Of a stretch of DNA of 64,000 bases, positions 50,376-62,000 are shown one piece after another. The stretch's first letter is position 1. The number at the start of each line of letters is the position of its first letter. The position numbers and the translations under genes are program-made. The notes below the pieces were generated by a model. The model worked only from the letters and a program-made list of their open reading frames with translations, had not been told where the DNA came from and did not search any database. The stretch is from Tritrichomonas musculus (lineage: Eukaryota; Parabasalia; Tritrichomonadida; Tritrichomonadidae), in contig JAPFFF010000027.1 of NCBI GenBank assembly GCA_039105265.1, positions 1,984,001-2,048,000 of the forward strand, read 5' to 3'.

Positions 50376-50446
50376 TCGCTGGTAGTGTAATGGTATCATG
50401 TAGGATTGTCGTTCCTGTGACCCGGGTCCGATTCCCGGCCAGCGAG
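50376..50446 (+). tRNA. tRNA-Asp (anticodon GTC), copy 1
   Basis: The seven-base acceptor TCGCTGG/CCAGCGA is perfect, followed by TA, a short D arm and anticodon stem taggat...tcctg with loop TTGTCGT (anticodon GTC, 50409-50411 or nearby). The T arm is cccgg-gtccgattc-ccgg with the discriminator G that is standard for tRNA-Asp. There is no intron. A T run follows as terminator. Confidence 0.93.
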
Positions 50447-50454
50447 TTTTTTTT

Positions 50455-50815
50455 AAAAAAAAAAAAAAAAAATTAATTTTTGATTAAAATTTTGACAAAT
50501 GAAAGGTATTCAAGCAAAATAAATTCATAGTTAATTGATAATTGATAATATTAATATTTAAATATATACATCTTATTATTAAAAAAAATAAAGCATTTTT
50601 TAACATACAATTTTGCAATAAATACAAAATTATTTATTCTTAGAAATTTGTATAAATCATTCAATTGATCTAGAAATGAAATATTTTTATCTGAATATAA
50701 AAATTATTTTTTCACATAAAAAAAAATAAATTAATTAATAAAAAATGAATATTTAATTTCTTTTTTAATTATAAATAAAATTGTAAAAAAATTATTTAGA
50801 TATAAATTAGTCTTG
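50455..50815. other. AT-rich start of the central region of the inverted duplication
   Basis: Homopolymer-rich DNA with no coding signal. Confidence 0.5.
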
Positions 50816-52861
50816 GTCATCTTCATTTTCTTCTGTGTCATCATCACTTTAATCATCATCATCATAAAAGTCTTGATCAACCTTTTCATTTTTTGAGGCA
50901 TTAATAATACGAGAAATTATCTTTACGCCACATGTAGGATTTACACATTTTTTGGTTACTGGGAAATAAGTTGACATTGATGTAATCCAATTATTAAAAT
51001 TATAAACAATGTGTGAAGTGTCATTTCTATTTAATAAATATTGAAATAAACCTTGGGCAGTTCTTAGTGCATCAAAAGATAACTGTGAAAAAAGTTTTTC
51101 GTCTAAAGTGTCATTAATAATAATACCTGCTAAATTTGTACGATGTTTTATTAATGGTTTTATATTTAATTCATTTAAAGATTGCTCGGTCATTATTGTT
51201 TTCCCTATCGTTCTATAAAAAGTTTCCCAACCGTCGATTCCTTTAGAAAAACCTCTTACCAAACCAAAAAAAAATTCTAAGCAGTGAGGGCCTAAGCGAT
51301 CTAAACAAAATGAGTCAAAGCCAAAAAAAAATGGCTAAAGAAATACATATTATTGTATTCATTAATCTTTTTAGAGAAATGATCGACATAAATGAACAAA
51401 AGTTTTTGTTTTTATTTTTGGTCAAGCCAATAATCTTTTTGTCTCTTGATTTTATCGTTTGATAATGATAATAAACAAGCCAAAAGCATAAAAATAAAGA
51501 GAACACCCTCCAATATAAAGGAACTTTTTCAGATCATAAAGAAAATTGTAAAAGTGACTTAGGTAAAAGTGCCATCATAATAGTAAATTCGCCTTTTTGT
51601 AATAAAAATAAAATATTATTCATATCGAAAAGTTGTAAGGCCAATCCATCTCGCATCGCTCCAAGTTGAGTTTTATCTTTCAAATACTGTTTATCATCAC
51701 CTAGAGTGCTTATTAAATCAGTTAAAGAAAAACTTATTGTTCCTGATTTATCTAATGAAATGATACATTTTAAAAAACGGCTTTTTAAGTTTTTCATCAT
51801 ATGTAAAGGATCACCTATAATGATAAATAAATTTCCTGATTGTAGGTGCTTTTCATAAGAATTAAAGAACGAATGATTGAATTCATTGTAACAATGATCT
51901 CCATAAAAAGACAAAAAATGAACAGAAAATTTTAAATGTTCTAGTTCGTTACTTGTTTCAATGAGTAATTTAACAATATCTTTATTTCCTATTCCGCTTT
52001 TACACTCAATTAAACGTACAGGAATGCATTTGAATTGAGGTAAAAGCGGTTGTAGATAAATTGTAAAAGAATATAAATTCTCAATAGGTAAGTTAGTGTA
52101 TTTGTTCGATGCTACTACGCAAACAGCATCTATTCCTAAGCATATTGGAATAGATGTTTTTGATTTCGAAGCTAAAATTATTGTGGAATGTGGAATTTCT
52201 GATATTTTAAATTGTTTTATACTAGATATAATTGGAGGTAAATGCAAATTAATGTGTTCATATATTTTTGAATATGATGGAAATGGCAAAAATTTTCTTA
52301 ACAGTTCAAAACCTGTTGGAGATAACAGATAAAGAAGAAATGATAGGTGAATTAATTGAGAACTATATTCACGATGATATTTATTTATTTTACATAATTC
52401 AAAAAGTTCTTGTGAAATCAAATTATTATAATTAGCATCATTTCCATCATTTTCATCGTTTTTTTCATTCATAATAAGTTTTTCATATTTCTTTTGAATA
52501 GGACTATTCATTAATTTGACTTGCTTTATATTTTCAATTGCATTCATATTTTTTCAACTTTTTTTTGATGTAACCATTTGCCGAAATTGGCATTACCAAT
52601 TCTTTTATCATGAGTGAATTTCATTTCATCTTCATTTTTTTGGTAATTGTCGCATTTCCCTGAACTTGACATTTCTTTTATCTGATCTTTCATTTGCATG
52701 AGTTTACTTGACAAGCTATAAACAAGGTTATGATTATGACGGATCACATTTTCCATTTCTTTGTTTAGTTTTTCAATTCTGCTGATTTTGCCATTTAATT
52801 CGATAATATTTTTTTCTTTCTTTTCAATAACTCTGGTCAAGTAATCAATTTGCTTATGCAA
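50816..52861 (-). pseudogene. Decayed P-element-like (THAP9-type) DNA transposase
   Basis: Three frames on the minus strand together cover a transposase in order. 52861-52544 is an N-terminal coiled coil (IEKKEKNIIELNGKISRIEK). 52547-51534 has SQLIHLSFLLYLLSPTGFEL and LRKFLPFPSY, the catalytic-type GIDAVCV and IIGDPLHMMKNLKSRFLK. The last part, about 51335-50849, contains DRLGPHCLEFFFGLVRG (catalytic Glu) and ends in an acidic tail. The pattern YSPxGYxLLRK, GDPxHMxKNLxxRF, LEFFFGxxR fits the P-element/THAP9 superfamily. There are breaks near 52545 and between 51534 and 51340. A stop within the acidic tail cuts off 13 further in-frame acidic residues (to about 50810). The gene is therefore dead. 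No zinc-finger THAP domain is visible. Confidence 0.6.
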
Positions 52862-53535
52862 ACTCTGTATTTTCTTCGTTTTCCAAATTAGAAAAATCTT
52901 GGGAATACATTGAGTTATTTGATTAAAATTTCTAAACTTTTTCTAAAATATAAAAACTAGTTTTTCTAATGTGTTATGAAAAAGATGATTTATTTTATCT
53001 CAAAAAATACAATGCTTTTATCTTGAAAATGTATGTTAAAAATCATTTTATATTTTTATTTTAATTACTATATATTTATATAAATATTTTGTTATTAAAG
53101 GGTATTGAAAAATGTGTAAACTTTCGTTTTTTCTCTAAAAGTAAAAGGAATTGAATCATATTATTTTTTTTATTGATTTATAACATGAATACTCACATGT
53201 TAAGTTGTTTAAATCAAGAAAAGAATAATATTTTATTTATCATATTTAATATAGATAATCTATCTTATTCTTGAAAATCACTTTATATTTAATTTTTATT
53301 ATATTTTTAGACTCATAATTATATTTTACTAATATTTTATACTTTATTTTGTTTCAATTCCAAATTTTTATCCTTTGAAAGATAAATTTATCTTTGATAA
53401 TTTTGAATATATAAGTTTTATTTTTGTTTAATTTAAATTAGCATATTGATTTAAAATAAAAAATCATATTTAAATTATAAAACAAAAAAATGAAAAGATA
53501 TTGAATTATAATCAAACTTTTTATTCTCGCCTAAA
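52862..53535. other. AT-rich spacer
   Basis: No coding frame or structured element is recognised. Mostly A/T runs. Confidence 0.5.
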
Positions 53536-54010
53536 ATTGTTCTATATTAACTGTTTTCCTGCCAAAGGATTCATTAGTGGAGTGAGAATGATTCATTCCC
53601 CTTACAGCTCTTGCTTTATCGATATCATCCATAGTTATTGAAGAACCATCAGGAAGCTCTTTAACATAGATTCAAGCTTGATAAAATACAGAAACAATTT
53701 TATCCGGAGTAGTAGCTTGAATCAATGAATTAACAATTTGCATTATATTTCGTGATTGGTCTGAAAATTGTCCATGAACTTTGATTCTCGATTTAAAGTG
53801 CTTCTGAATTCCAAAAATCCCCAGATCAAGTATTTGCACTTGATCTGGGGATCCAGGAGGTTCTTGAAAATAGTAAATTCAATTTTTATGTTGCTTCGTC
53901 TAAAAAAAATCGGAAAAATGCGAGCTACAGCCATCAAGAAGTAATAAGATCAATCCTGTATAACTGGTTTCTTCTCGTCTTCGTTGAATTTCAGGTAATA
54001 AAATGGTCGA
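53536..54010 (-). pseudogene. Pogo/Tigger-type (DDE_1) transposase fossil
   Basis: Read on the minus strand, pieces of a DDE_1 transposase appear in order. LILLLLDGCSSHF holds the catalytic Asp (compare LLLDGHSSH). EPPGSPDQ and QILDLGIFGIQKHFKS correspond to PPHSTH-x-QPLD-x-GVFGPLK. Then NIMQIVNSLIQATTPDKIVSVFYQA, a stop, and ELPDGSSITMDDIDKARAVRG and NIEQF before the final stop. A frame change lies between DGCSSHFSDFF and EPPGSP, and one in-frame stop follows FYQA. Only the C-terminal half of the usual 400-500 residues remains and no ends are seen, so this is an old plain DNA transposon remnant. Confidence 0.65.
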
Positions 54011-54932
54011 TCACGCTTTTTCTTCTTTATTAAAATGACATTTTTAAGTGTTCAAACAAAGTTGTTCAAATATTGATATTTTTTATTTATTAATCAATGA
54101 ATTTTTTTATGCAATAATTATTATTTATACCAATTAATTAATTTATATATATGAAAAAAATCTACAAACATGGTTGTTTTAATTTTTATAAAAATCAAAT
54201 TGAGATGTAAACTTTGCATTTAAAAAAATATAGATTCCGTAATTCTTCAAATAAAAATAAGAATTATATTTAGTTACTCATAAACAATCTATGACCAAAA
54301 AATGAAAACGTAATTTCATTTCTATAAAGTACTTCTTAATGAAAGTTTACACTTTTTCCGTCGCCTTTATATATAAAAAATATTATGTTTTTTTTTCAAA
54401 ATATATTTAGATTTTATATATATAAAAAAAAATGTCAAATCTTCATAATTATTTAATAATAAAATTATATACATTACAATTTATATATGATGATATTTAT
54501 TGTATTTTATAACACTTTTTATTATTATATTATTAAACATCTGAAAAATATGCCTATAAAAAGGTATGGAAACTTCCATCCACTCGACAGATCATTTTTA
54601 TTTCAAAATATAATTTTTTAATGATAGTATTAATGATAAATATAATATAAAAAAGGCATATTTTTCGAGAGGAATTTAAGATAAAGATAGATTATTTTTT
54701 TCCAAAAAATTGAATCCAAATCTGGCTATTTTAATTCAAAAAAAAAATATTATTATTTTTATTTTATTATTACTTTTTCAAATATAATTATATAAATATA
54801 TTATATTTTGTACCGAAATAACGCGTAATTCGTTGGATTGATATTTCATACCACTTGTGATATGAACCAATTTGACCTAACAGGTAAATATTTTTTGACC
54901 TAAAAGATGAATTTATTTTTTCCAAAAGTTAT
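54011..54932. other. AT-rich intergenic DNA
   Basis: A/T-rich throughout. The word ggtatggaaacttccatcca near 54560 is slightly less AT-rich. The words cataccacttgtgatatgaa (54848) and catatcatctgtgatatgaa (55811) are related short repeats. No gene. Confidence 0.5.
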
Positions 54933-55493
54933 ATGAGTTTCTTTGAGAAATTTTTTCATATTTTTCCTCACATTGATATTTCAAATTCAATTCCCAGTTC
55001 TTTTAAACCATTTTTTCCATTCAAAAATGATGAACAAAATAGAATCTTTAAGAAATTAAAAAATCATTTAGATTTGTTAGAAAATTATTTGCTGGACAAC
55101 ACACAACAAAGTTCCCAAATTTTAACAAATAAAAGCGATTCGCAAAGCAAATCTCTAGAAGATTTTAACAAATCATGGATAACTAAACCAAATAGAGATA
55201 ATTGTTTCATAATATCTTTCCCTAAATCTCAAACAAGCTCTCCGATTTTACAAACTAACAGTGATTTACATAACAATTCTCTTTTAAATTCGAACGCTTC
55301 GTTATCAAACAAACAAACTCAAGATAATTCTTTCACAATATCTTTCCCTAAATCTCAAACAAGCTCTCCGATTTTGCATAAAAAATATAGTGAAGAATCA
55401 TTCATAAATTCAAATAAATTAATAAACAAATCTAACTGTAATAACAATATTTATTCTAATATTGATCAAAAATTTAGAAAAATCTATGAATAA
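54933..55493 (+). CDS. Low-complexity Ser/Asn-rich protein with duplicated segment
   Basis: The 186-residue frame (ATG at 54933) has a short Phe/Pro-rich start (FFEKFFHIFPHIDISNS), a charged helix, and then two copies of a segment containing SFPKSQTSSPIL (about residues 95-106 and 141-152). No known domain. The same DNA segment is present inverted just downstream, so the coding region has been involved in local duplication and inversion. It could be a genuine small protein or a gene fragment. Confidence 0.4.
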   Translation: MSFFEKFFHIFPHIDISNSIPSSFKPFFPFKNDEQNRIFKKLKNHLDLLENYLLDNTQQSSQILTNKSDSQSKSLEDFNKSWITKPNRDNCFIISFPKSQTSSPILQTNSDLHNNSLLNSNASLSNKQTQDNSFTISFPKSQTSSPILHKKYSEESFINSNKLINKSNCNNNIYSNIDQKFRKIYE

Positions 55494-55735
55494 TAAAAAT
55501 AAAATGTGTTGGAATTTAAAAGAGAATTGTTATGTAAATCACTGTTAGTTTGTAAAATTGGAGAGCTTGTTTGAGATTTAGGGAAAGATATTGTGAAAGA
55601 ATTATCTTGAGTTTGTTTGTTTGATAACGAAGCGTTCGAATTTAAAAGAGAATTGTTATGTAAATCACTGTTAGTTTGTAAAATCGGAGAGCTTGTTTGA
55701 GATTTAGGGAAAGAAATTGTGAAAGAATTTATGCT
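55190..55735. repeat. Local inverted duplication of the Ser/Asn repeat
   Basis: The segment ccctaaatctcaaacaagct with its flanks occurs twice on + (within 55210-55380). It occurs twice more in inverse form at about 55515-55735 (agcttgtttgagatttaggg), together with the inverse of catttaacaattctcttttaa-like text. The four copies form an inverted pair of tandem duplicates. Confidence 0.85.
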
Positions 55736-56395
55736 TTATATATAAATTTTTTTTAATAAATTAACCTATTTGGTGAAAAAAAATTCGCCTACTATGGTCA
55801 AAAATAAATTTCATATCATCTGTGATATGAAGTATACAAAAAATTGATAACATCATATAAGATCTCGAAATCCTATCGAAAAACATGGCCTTTTTTTTAT
55901 TTTATTTTCTAATAAATAAAAAAATGAAGAACGTATAAAAAAACTAAAAACTTTTGTCGACTCGTTCTTTTTCAAATTGATTTTTTCTAAAAAAAACATT
56001 TTTTTCTTATTACATATTTTATATGATTTGAATTCAGCACTTTCATGCTATTATTAAGTATGTTAAGAATCCGTAGTATCAATATTATGCATGTATTAAA
56101 TTTTGATGAGGAATTTTCGTTGATCAAAAATTTCAACTTTTTACATTTTTTTTTTGTTGTTGTTTTTCAGTAATAAAATTAAAATTATATTTTTTTGATT
56201 TTATATTTGTGTTTCAAATATTATATACATGAAGATGGATCAATTTTTAATTAAAAATGATTAATATTCAAGCTTTTTTTGCATAAAACAAAATTGAATT
56301 GAAAAAGAGTTTCCATACCTTTGCCTATAAATGTAGTTCAAAATGATGATTATTTTTTCCTCAATTTTTTAGCCTGAATACATATGACAAATGGA
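55736..56395. other. AT-rich intergenic DNA
   Basis: A copy of the catatcatctgtgatatga word is present near 55811. No gene or RNA recognised. Confidence 0.45.
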
Positions 56396-56765
56396 TGATT
56401 CTCTTTAATTAGCGTAACAAATATTTTCGAAGAACATGATTTAGTTGATGTTATTCGTCAATTAGATATCGATTTTGAAAATGATCCTGACGAGGAGAGA
56501 ATAAAAGATTTTTTTTACATATTTCCCAAATTATCTTGATAATGATTTACCAGCAAATGTGTTATCAAAATTTATATCAACAATTTCAACATGCATTAAA
56601 AATTCGCCACAAGTTTTTATTCCAGTGATGGATAAATTATATAGCAAAACAAAATTAAATTCAAATAACAATATTATATTTGCAACAATCCCTAAGTTTG
56701 TATATATGAATCAACAATCAATTCATTTTAAACTAATAATACTCCAAGCTCTCTATCTTTCATAA
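56396..56765 (+). pseudogene. Broken unidentified gene fragment
   Basis: Two frames on + look like coding sequence that has decayed. The first reads FEEHDLVDVIRQLDIDFEND and PDEERIKDFF (about 56430-56515). The second, in another frame, reads NDLPANVLSKFISTISTCIK to LILQALYLS (about 56535-56765). Composition is like the helical host proteins nearby, but no family is recognised and no start codon fits. Confidence 0.35.
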
Positions 56766-57288
56766 TTTCTCGTTATTAAAAAATGATACTTATGACCATT
56801 GCAAAAATTGAATACTTTTTTGAATGATCTTTATCAAAAATTCAATGTATTTTTAAAAAATGTAACCATCTGAGACTACACCCTTAACCAATATGTGTGG
56901 AAGGTTTTATTTCTCCATTATTATATTCTAAAATTTGATTTATTATTATTCATATATCATATTATTTAAAAATAAATATGATTAATTTTAAAAATTATTT
57001 GAATGAATATTAATCGTTTCCCCAATTTTTTCAAATTTCCTTGAGCAATATTTTTATCATCATATATAGAGATTATTTAACCAAAAAATAGACAAACATA
57101 TATCCATTTATAAAATATATCTCAATACATATCTGGATGCTGAACAGAATTAATATTTTTTGTGTTAATGAAGTTATTTGTTCCAATATATATATTTCTA
57201 ATTGAATTATCACCACAATTAAACCTAAATCCTTTTTTTGGTCATTTTGAATGACAAAATTATTAAAAAAAATAAAAACAATAAAAAA
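56766..57288. other. AT-rich spacer up to the right arm
   Basis: Contains gtaaccatctgagactacac and otherwise AT-rich text. No gene supported. Confidence 0.45.
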
Positions 57289-57296
57289 AAAAAAAA

Positions 57297-57367
57297 ACTC
57301 GCTGGCCGGGAATCGGACCCGGGTCACAGGAACGACAATCCTACATGATACCATTACACTACCAGCG
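57297..57367 (-). tRNA. tRNA-Asp (anticodon GTC), copy 2
   Basis: Exact inverted copy of the tRNA at 50376-50446, with the same perfect acceptor, GTC anticodon, discriminator G and T-run terminator. Confidence 0.93.
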
Positions 57368-57578
57368 ATTCTGTTTCTAAACAATGAAATGTTTCTTATG
57401 TAAAATATTTTTAAGATTGAAAGATTTGTTCAATTTCATGTTGATATAAAACACATAAAAAATGAATAATATAACGCTTTTTTTATTTTTTTGATCAATC
57501 TTAAAAGATAAAATGTTATTATCTAGCTGAATCGTATTTTTGTCATTTATTTATATAATTTTAATGTAAATTGTCTAT

Positions 57579-58490
57579 TTACTTTGCCTTTTTTGAAAAA
57601 TATTTAATCAAAAGATCTTGTGCAAATGGTCTTTTGGTAAAATCAAATGTCAACATTTCTTGAACCAAAGATTTGAATGCAGGAGAAAATTTTTCCCATT
57701 GATATTCTTCAAAGTAACCTTTTTTTATTGTATAGCATTGACCATTCCATAAAATCAATTTCGTTTTTGTAACCATGAAATAAATCATTTCACCAAGAGA
57801 CCAAATATCATATGTTTCACTCAAAATTCTATCACTCAAATATTCAGGGGGCTTAAAAGTTCCTCTTATATCGCTTTGTACCGAGTTCCAACACTTTGTA
57901 GATCCAAAATCAATTAATCTTAGTGATTTCATGAAATTTGTTTTTGATGAAAACAATTCGCTTATATCATCAACAAGAAAAACGATATTTTCGCATTTTA
58001 TGTCATTATGTGAGATTTTATTTTCTTGTAAACAATTGATTATCATCAGCATTTGAAATATTAATTGGATCTGATACTTTTCATCAAGATCCCAATTGCA
58101 CGCACACAAAACGTCATAAAGATCTTTTCCTGCTGCATATTCTTCGATGATATATCCATCATCGCCAATAATAAAGTGGTCAATCAAGTGAATAACATTT
58201 TTATGTTGAATTTTCGATAAGAAAAAAATTTCGTTCTGATATTCCTGCATTTTATCCGTTGACAATTTCACGTTTTTGATGAAAACTTGGCAGTTTAATG
58301 ATTGTGACCGTCCAATGAAGTATCTGATGCTGGGCGCATTTGGATTTGATAATGAAAAATCGATTTCTCTTTCAATTTGATACTTGGGACTGAGATCCGG
58401 TAGTGGAGAGTTTTCTATAATGTCCTCAAATGATCCAAAGGAGTTACTTTCTGATGAAACAGAGAATTGTTCACTGAAGCTTGAATTCAT
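57579..58490 (-). CDS. Protein kinase, divergent (copy 2)
   Basis: Same 303-residue kinase as at 49253-50164 except that the penultimate residue is Ala instead of Thr (ending KKAK). K72, E87, D163, N168 and D194 are all kept. Both copies keep the same upstream sequence (about 197 bases), so both can be expressed. Confidence 0.88.
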   Translation of the reverse strand: MNSSFSEQFSVSSESNSFGSFEDIIENSPLPDLSPKYQIEREIDFSLSNPNAPSIRYFIGRSQSLNCQVFIKNVKLSTDKMQEYQNEIFFLSKIQHKNVIHLIDHFIIGDDGYIIEEYAAGKDLYDVLCACNWDLDEKYQIQLIFQMLMIINCLQENKISHNDIKCENIVFLVDDISELFSSKTNFMKSLRLIDFGSTKCWNSVQSDIRGTFKPPEYLSDRILSETYDIWSLGEMIYFMVTKTKLILWNGQCYTIKKGYFEEYQWEKFSPAFKSLVQEMLTFDFTKRPFAQDLLIKYFSKKAK

Positions 58491-58687
58491 CTTTTAAATA
58501 AATGATTTTAACGATTGAAAATTTTCAAAATTTCTATTTCAAAAACTTTTCTCTCAAATAACAATCAAACTTAAAAGAATTCGTTTGTAAAATCTTGTCA
58601 TGAAATTTAATAAAAAAGAAATTTTCCACATAGAAAATCATATTTTTGCCATAGTCAAAATTTGTGACCTCCTAAAATTTTGTTTGA

Positions 58688-59015
58688 GGGTAAAAAAATA
58701 TATTTATCTCAATATTTTATTTATTTATTAGATAAATTTTATAATATTTATATTTAATATTATGTATAATATTTAAATATATTATCTATATTTCATGATA
58801 ACGCAATGATGTGAAATTATAAGAGAATGAAGTATTTTTATAAAAATTTTTATAAATACGTGAATTTACTATTAAATGAAGAGATCTTTAGATAACAATG
58901 ATAATATTATTTATTTAAGAAGATATCATTACTTATATAATAAATTGGAAATATAGAAAATAAAAAATTTTACTCATTCAATATTGATTAAAAATATAAA
59001 ATCATCTGAATTTCA
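58688..59015. other. AT-rich spacer
   Basis: Downstream of the large minus-strand gene. No coding or RNA signal. Confidence 0.5.
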
Positions 59016-62000
59016 TCACACTTCATGCAATTCAATGATTAATGGCTTTGTATTAGTACATAATGTGTTCATTTGTTCTTCTGTCAAGCCAAATGTGTGA
59101 TCACGAATATTTGGCTGACCTAATGCAATAACGTCTCCTCTGTACCATTTTGCAACAACAAACTTCGTTGTTGGAAGGAACAAAACTTCGCTTTCAAATG
59201 AAAAACTTGAATGCGAAGAGATCAACTTACCTTTATTTTCTGATTTAATAATGAAAACGGTTCCACTTTTCTGGAAGTTGATTGATTCGAGTGCGATAGG
59301 CCACAATGAACTTGCTGAGACAAAAGTTGGTGAAGAAACGACATTTCCAACTCTGAACAAATTCCTGTCAATTGAATTAGAGCAACAATAAACCTCTGCT
59401 TTAAATGGTGGCAATTGTTCAACTGCTGTCCAAAGAGCTTTTGTGAAAGGATAAATGATTGATTGCAATTGAGTTTCATACTCATTGCATCTTCCACAAA
59501 TGAAGTAAGTGAAGACTTCAAAGATGTTTCTGTCACATGTGTACAAGAAGAGTGATATAAGTTGTGAAGGCGTCAATTCTTCATTGCAACCTGAAGCAAT
59601 TTCTTCAACAGCTTGTATTTTAGCTTGCCATAAAGATGATTTTGACATATTCATTAATTTCTCTTGAAACTGGGAAGCCTTTTCTGATTTACTTTTATTT
59701 TTAGGTGGCTTGTTTTCAAACAAAACTGTCAAGTTTTGCGACTTCTCTTCATAAGCTAACTGCTTAATTGAATTGACTTGGTTTTCTTTTTCCAAATCCG
59801 GTGTCATTAATGAAATCATATCCAAACGATATGAAAGCGACGACTTCATTTGAATGTAATTTTGTGGATCATTCAAAAATAGCATCATTAATGAGTCCGG
59901 TGATCCTTGTGTAGCTTTCCTTAATCTTTGGATTTCTGGACAATCTTGAACTTTGGTGTTAAGAAGCTTAAGAATTCGAGGATTTCGAATCCACTGTGCC
60001 ATGATTTTAGGTGTAATTCCATGTCCATCCATTGAATCAGCATCGAATCCAAGATTCATCAAAATTTCAACCAAATTCAAGTTCGAATAAATAACAGATG
60101 TCATCAAAGGAGTCATTCTTTTCTCGTTCAAGGCTGATTCAAGAACATCTCTTGGCTCATTCAATCCTGGAATTGATGACTTGTTCTCTAGAATGTCTTT
60201 AACATCTTCAATTGTGTAGCCAGTTGATGATGTTATTTTTGTTGCACAGATTGTGTGAAGAGGCTCTGAAATTGGATTCACAAGAAGCTTCAAAACATCA
60301 GGATCGCGTGTGAATGCAGAAGGAATGTTTCCAGTATCATCAACTGCAAATGGATCAGCATTGCTTGATATCAATAATTCAATGATTGGTGTGTTCTTAC
60401 GTAAAACAGCAATGTGAAGAGGTGTTCTTCCACTGATGTCTTTTGAATTTGGATTTGCACCAAGTTCAAGAAGAACTGATGCACTTTCAGTCCTTCCATA
60501 ATAAGCAGCAAGATGAAGAGGTGTTGCTTTTTGAAGGATTTCATTATCTTCATCTGTTCGTTCTTCAAGTGAGATTCCATATTCAGCAACCAAGCGGACA
60601 CAATCAGGACGATTAGCTTCAACGGAGGCAAACAAAGCATCAAAGCCGTCAATTTGTGCTCTAAATTTGACAAAGTTATCATCCAAATAACCAAGAAGAA
60701 GTTTAACGACTTCTGCTTGTCCATTTCTGCATGCAATCAAAAGTGGAGTGTCTCCATTTGAATTATAAAATTCAACTTCAGCACCTGCACCGATTAAAAA
60801 TTCGGCAACTTTTAAAGGTCCCATTTGGCAGACTGCATTTAATGGACGGTTACCTTTCTTGTTTGGATGATTAACATCACTTCCACGTGAAACAAGTTCA
60901 GTTACAATGCATGGATATCTTTTGGCACAAGCAAGCCACAAAGGTGTGTTTCCAAGCTCGTTTTCTTCATCGATTTCAACACCGAGATCAAGGAAAAGTT
61001 GAACAAATGGAAGATTTCCACAATCAACTGCATGGATCAAAGTTGTGTCTCCTGTATCTTCATCCTTTCCATTAAGAAGTTCTGGTTGAACATCGAGGAT
61101 TGCTTTGGTTAATTCGATGTATTTGTCAACTTCAGGATGATCAGGCTTTGGTGGGAGGCAATAATCAATGAACCATTTGTAAGGGATCTTGAAATCTTTC
61201 ATGTAATCTTGATTTGAAACGAGCTCTTTAACAATGTCAATCAAACATTTCGCCATTGCTGGTTGAAGCCAATCAGAGGCCAAAATTGAACTTCCTCTTT
61301 TCTTTGTTGATTCCCATTGGAATTTGATGTAATCAGCTGACATTGACAAATCAAGATTTGGACCATTTTCACTTGTGTTCATGTTAGAAATGATTTCAGC
61401 TGTTCTTGTGAATCCTTGTTGAATACAGAATCGCTTCAATGATTCAACACGATGCTCGCTAATGAAGCCACCAGCACCAGTTAAAACTGCCAATGAATGA
61501 TGATAACCTTTTCTTTTAATAGCAAGAGTTACGGCTGTTTCGTTATATTTGTTTGTTGATTTCAACAAACTTGGCAAAATTGGTGAATCCTTAGGATAAC
61601 GGTTAACGATAGCTTCAATTGAGTCAGGCGATCCACAATATGCAGCAAGATGAAGGGCGTTGTTTCCATCAATATCAGTGTGCTGAATTTCTTCATCTGT
61701 TGCTTTTTGAATGAGTTGGATAACATTTTCATTTCTTCTATGTGGAAAAGCATTCATGATTGCTTCTTGAAGAGCATTTCTTTCTTTTCCATTGTTATTG
61801 AAGCCATATTTAACAGGACTTTCTTGATAAACAATTTTCTTTGGTTCTTCATCATTCACCATTGCTGTTTCAAAAGTAGTTGTCTGTGAATAATTGGAGC
61901 TGCTTTTTGCTTTCGCTTTTTCAGGAGTAAACATACTTGAAAACCTCATGTCTTGAAGTTTACCTTCATTAACGGCACCACCTTTTTGAATGATTTCTAT

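Larger units (their letters stand above)
49056..50454 (+). repeat. Left arm of a 1,399-bp inverted duplication
   Basis: Its mirror is 57289-58687 (coordinates sum to 107743). Both arms hold the kinase gene, its upstream region, its 3' region and tRNA-Asp, and end in the T run after the tRNA. I found only two base differences (at the penultimate kinase codon and a few bases past its stop), so the arms are about 99.8 percent identical. The 6,834-bp centre holds only decayed material. Confidence 0.93.
57289..58687 (-). repeat. Right arm of the 1,399-bp inverted duplication
   Basis: Inverse of 49056-50454, differing at two bases that I found. The outer boundary is abrupt: left flank ctacag, right flank ggtaaaaa beyond the shared tcaaacaaaa. 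Confidence 0.93.
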
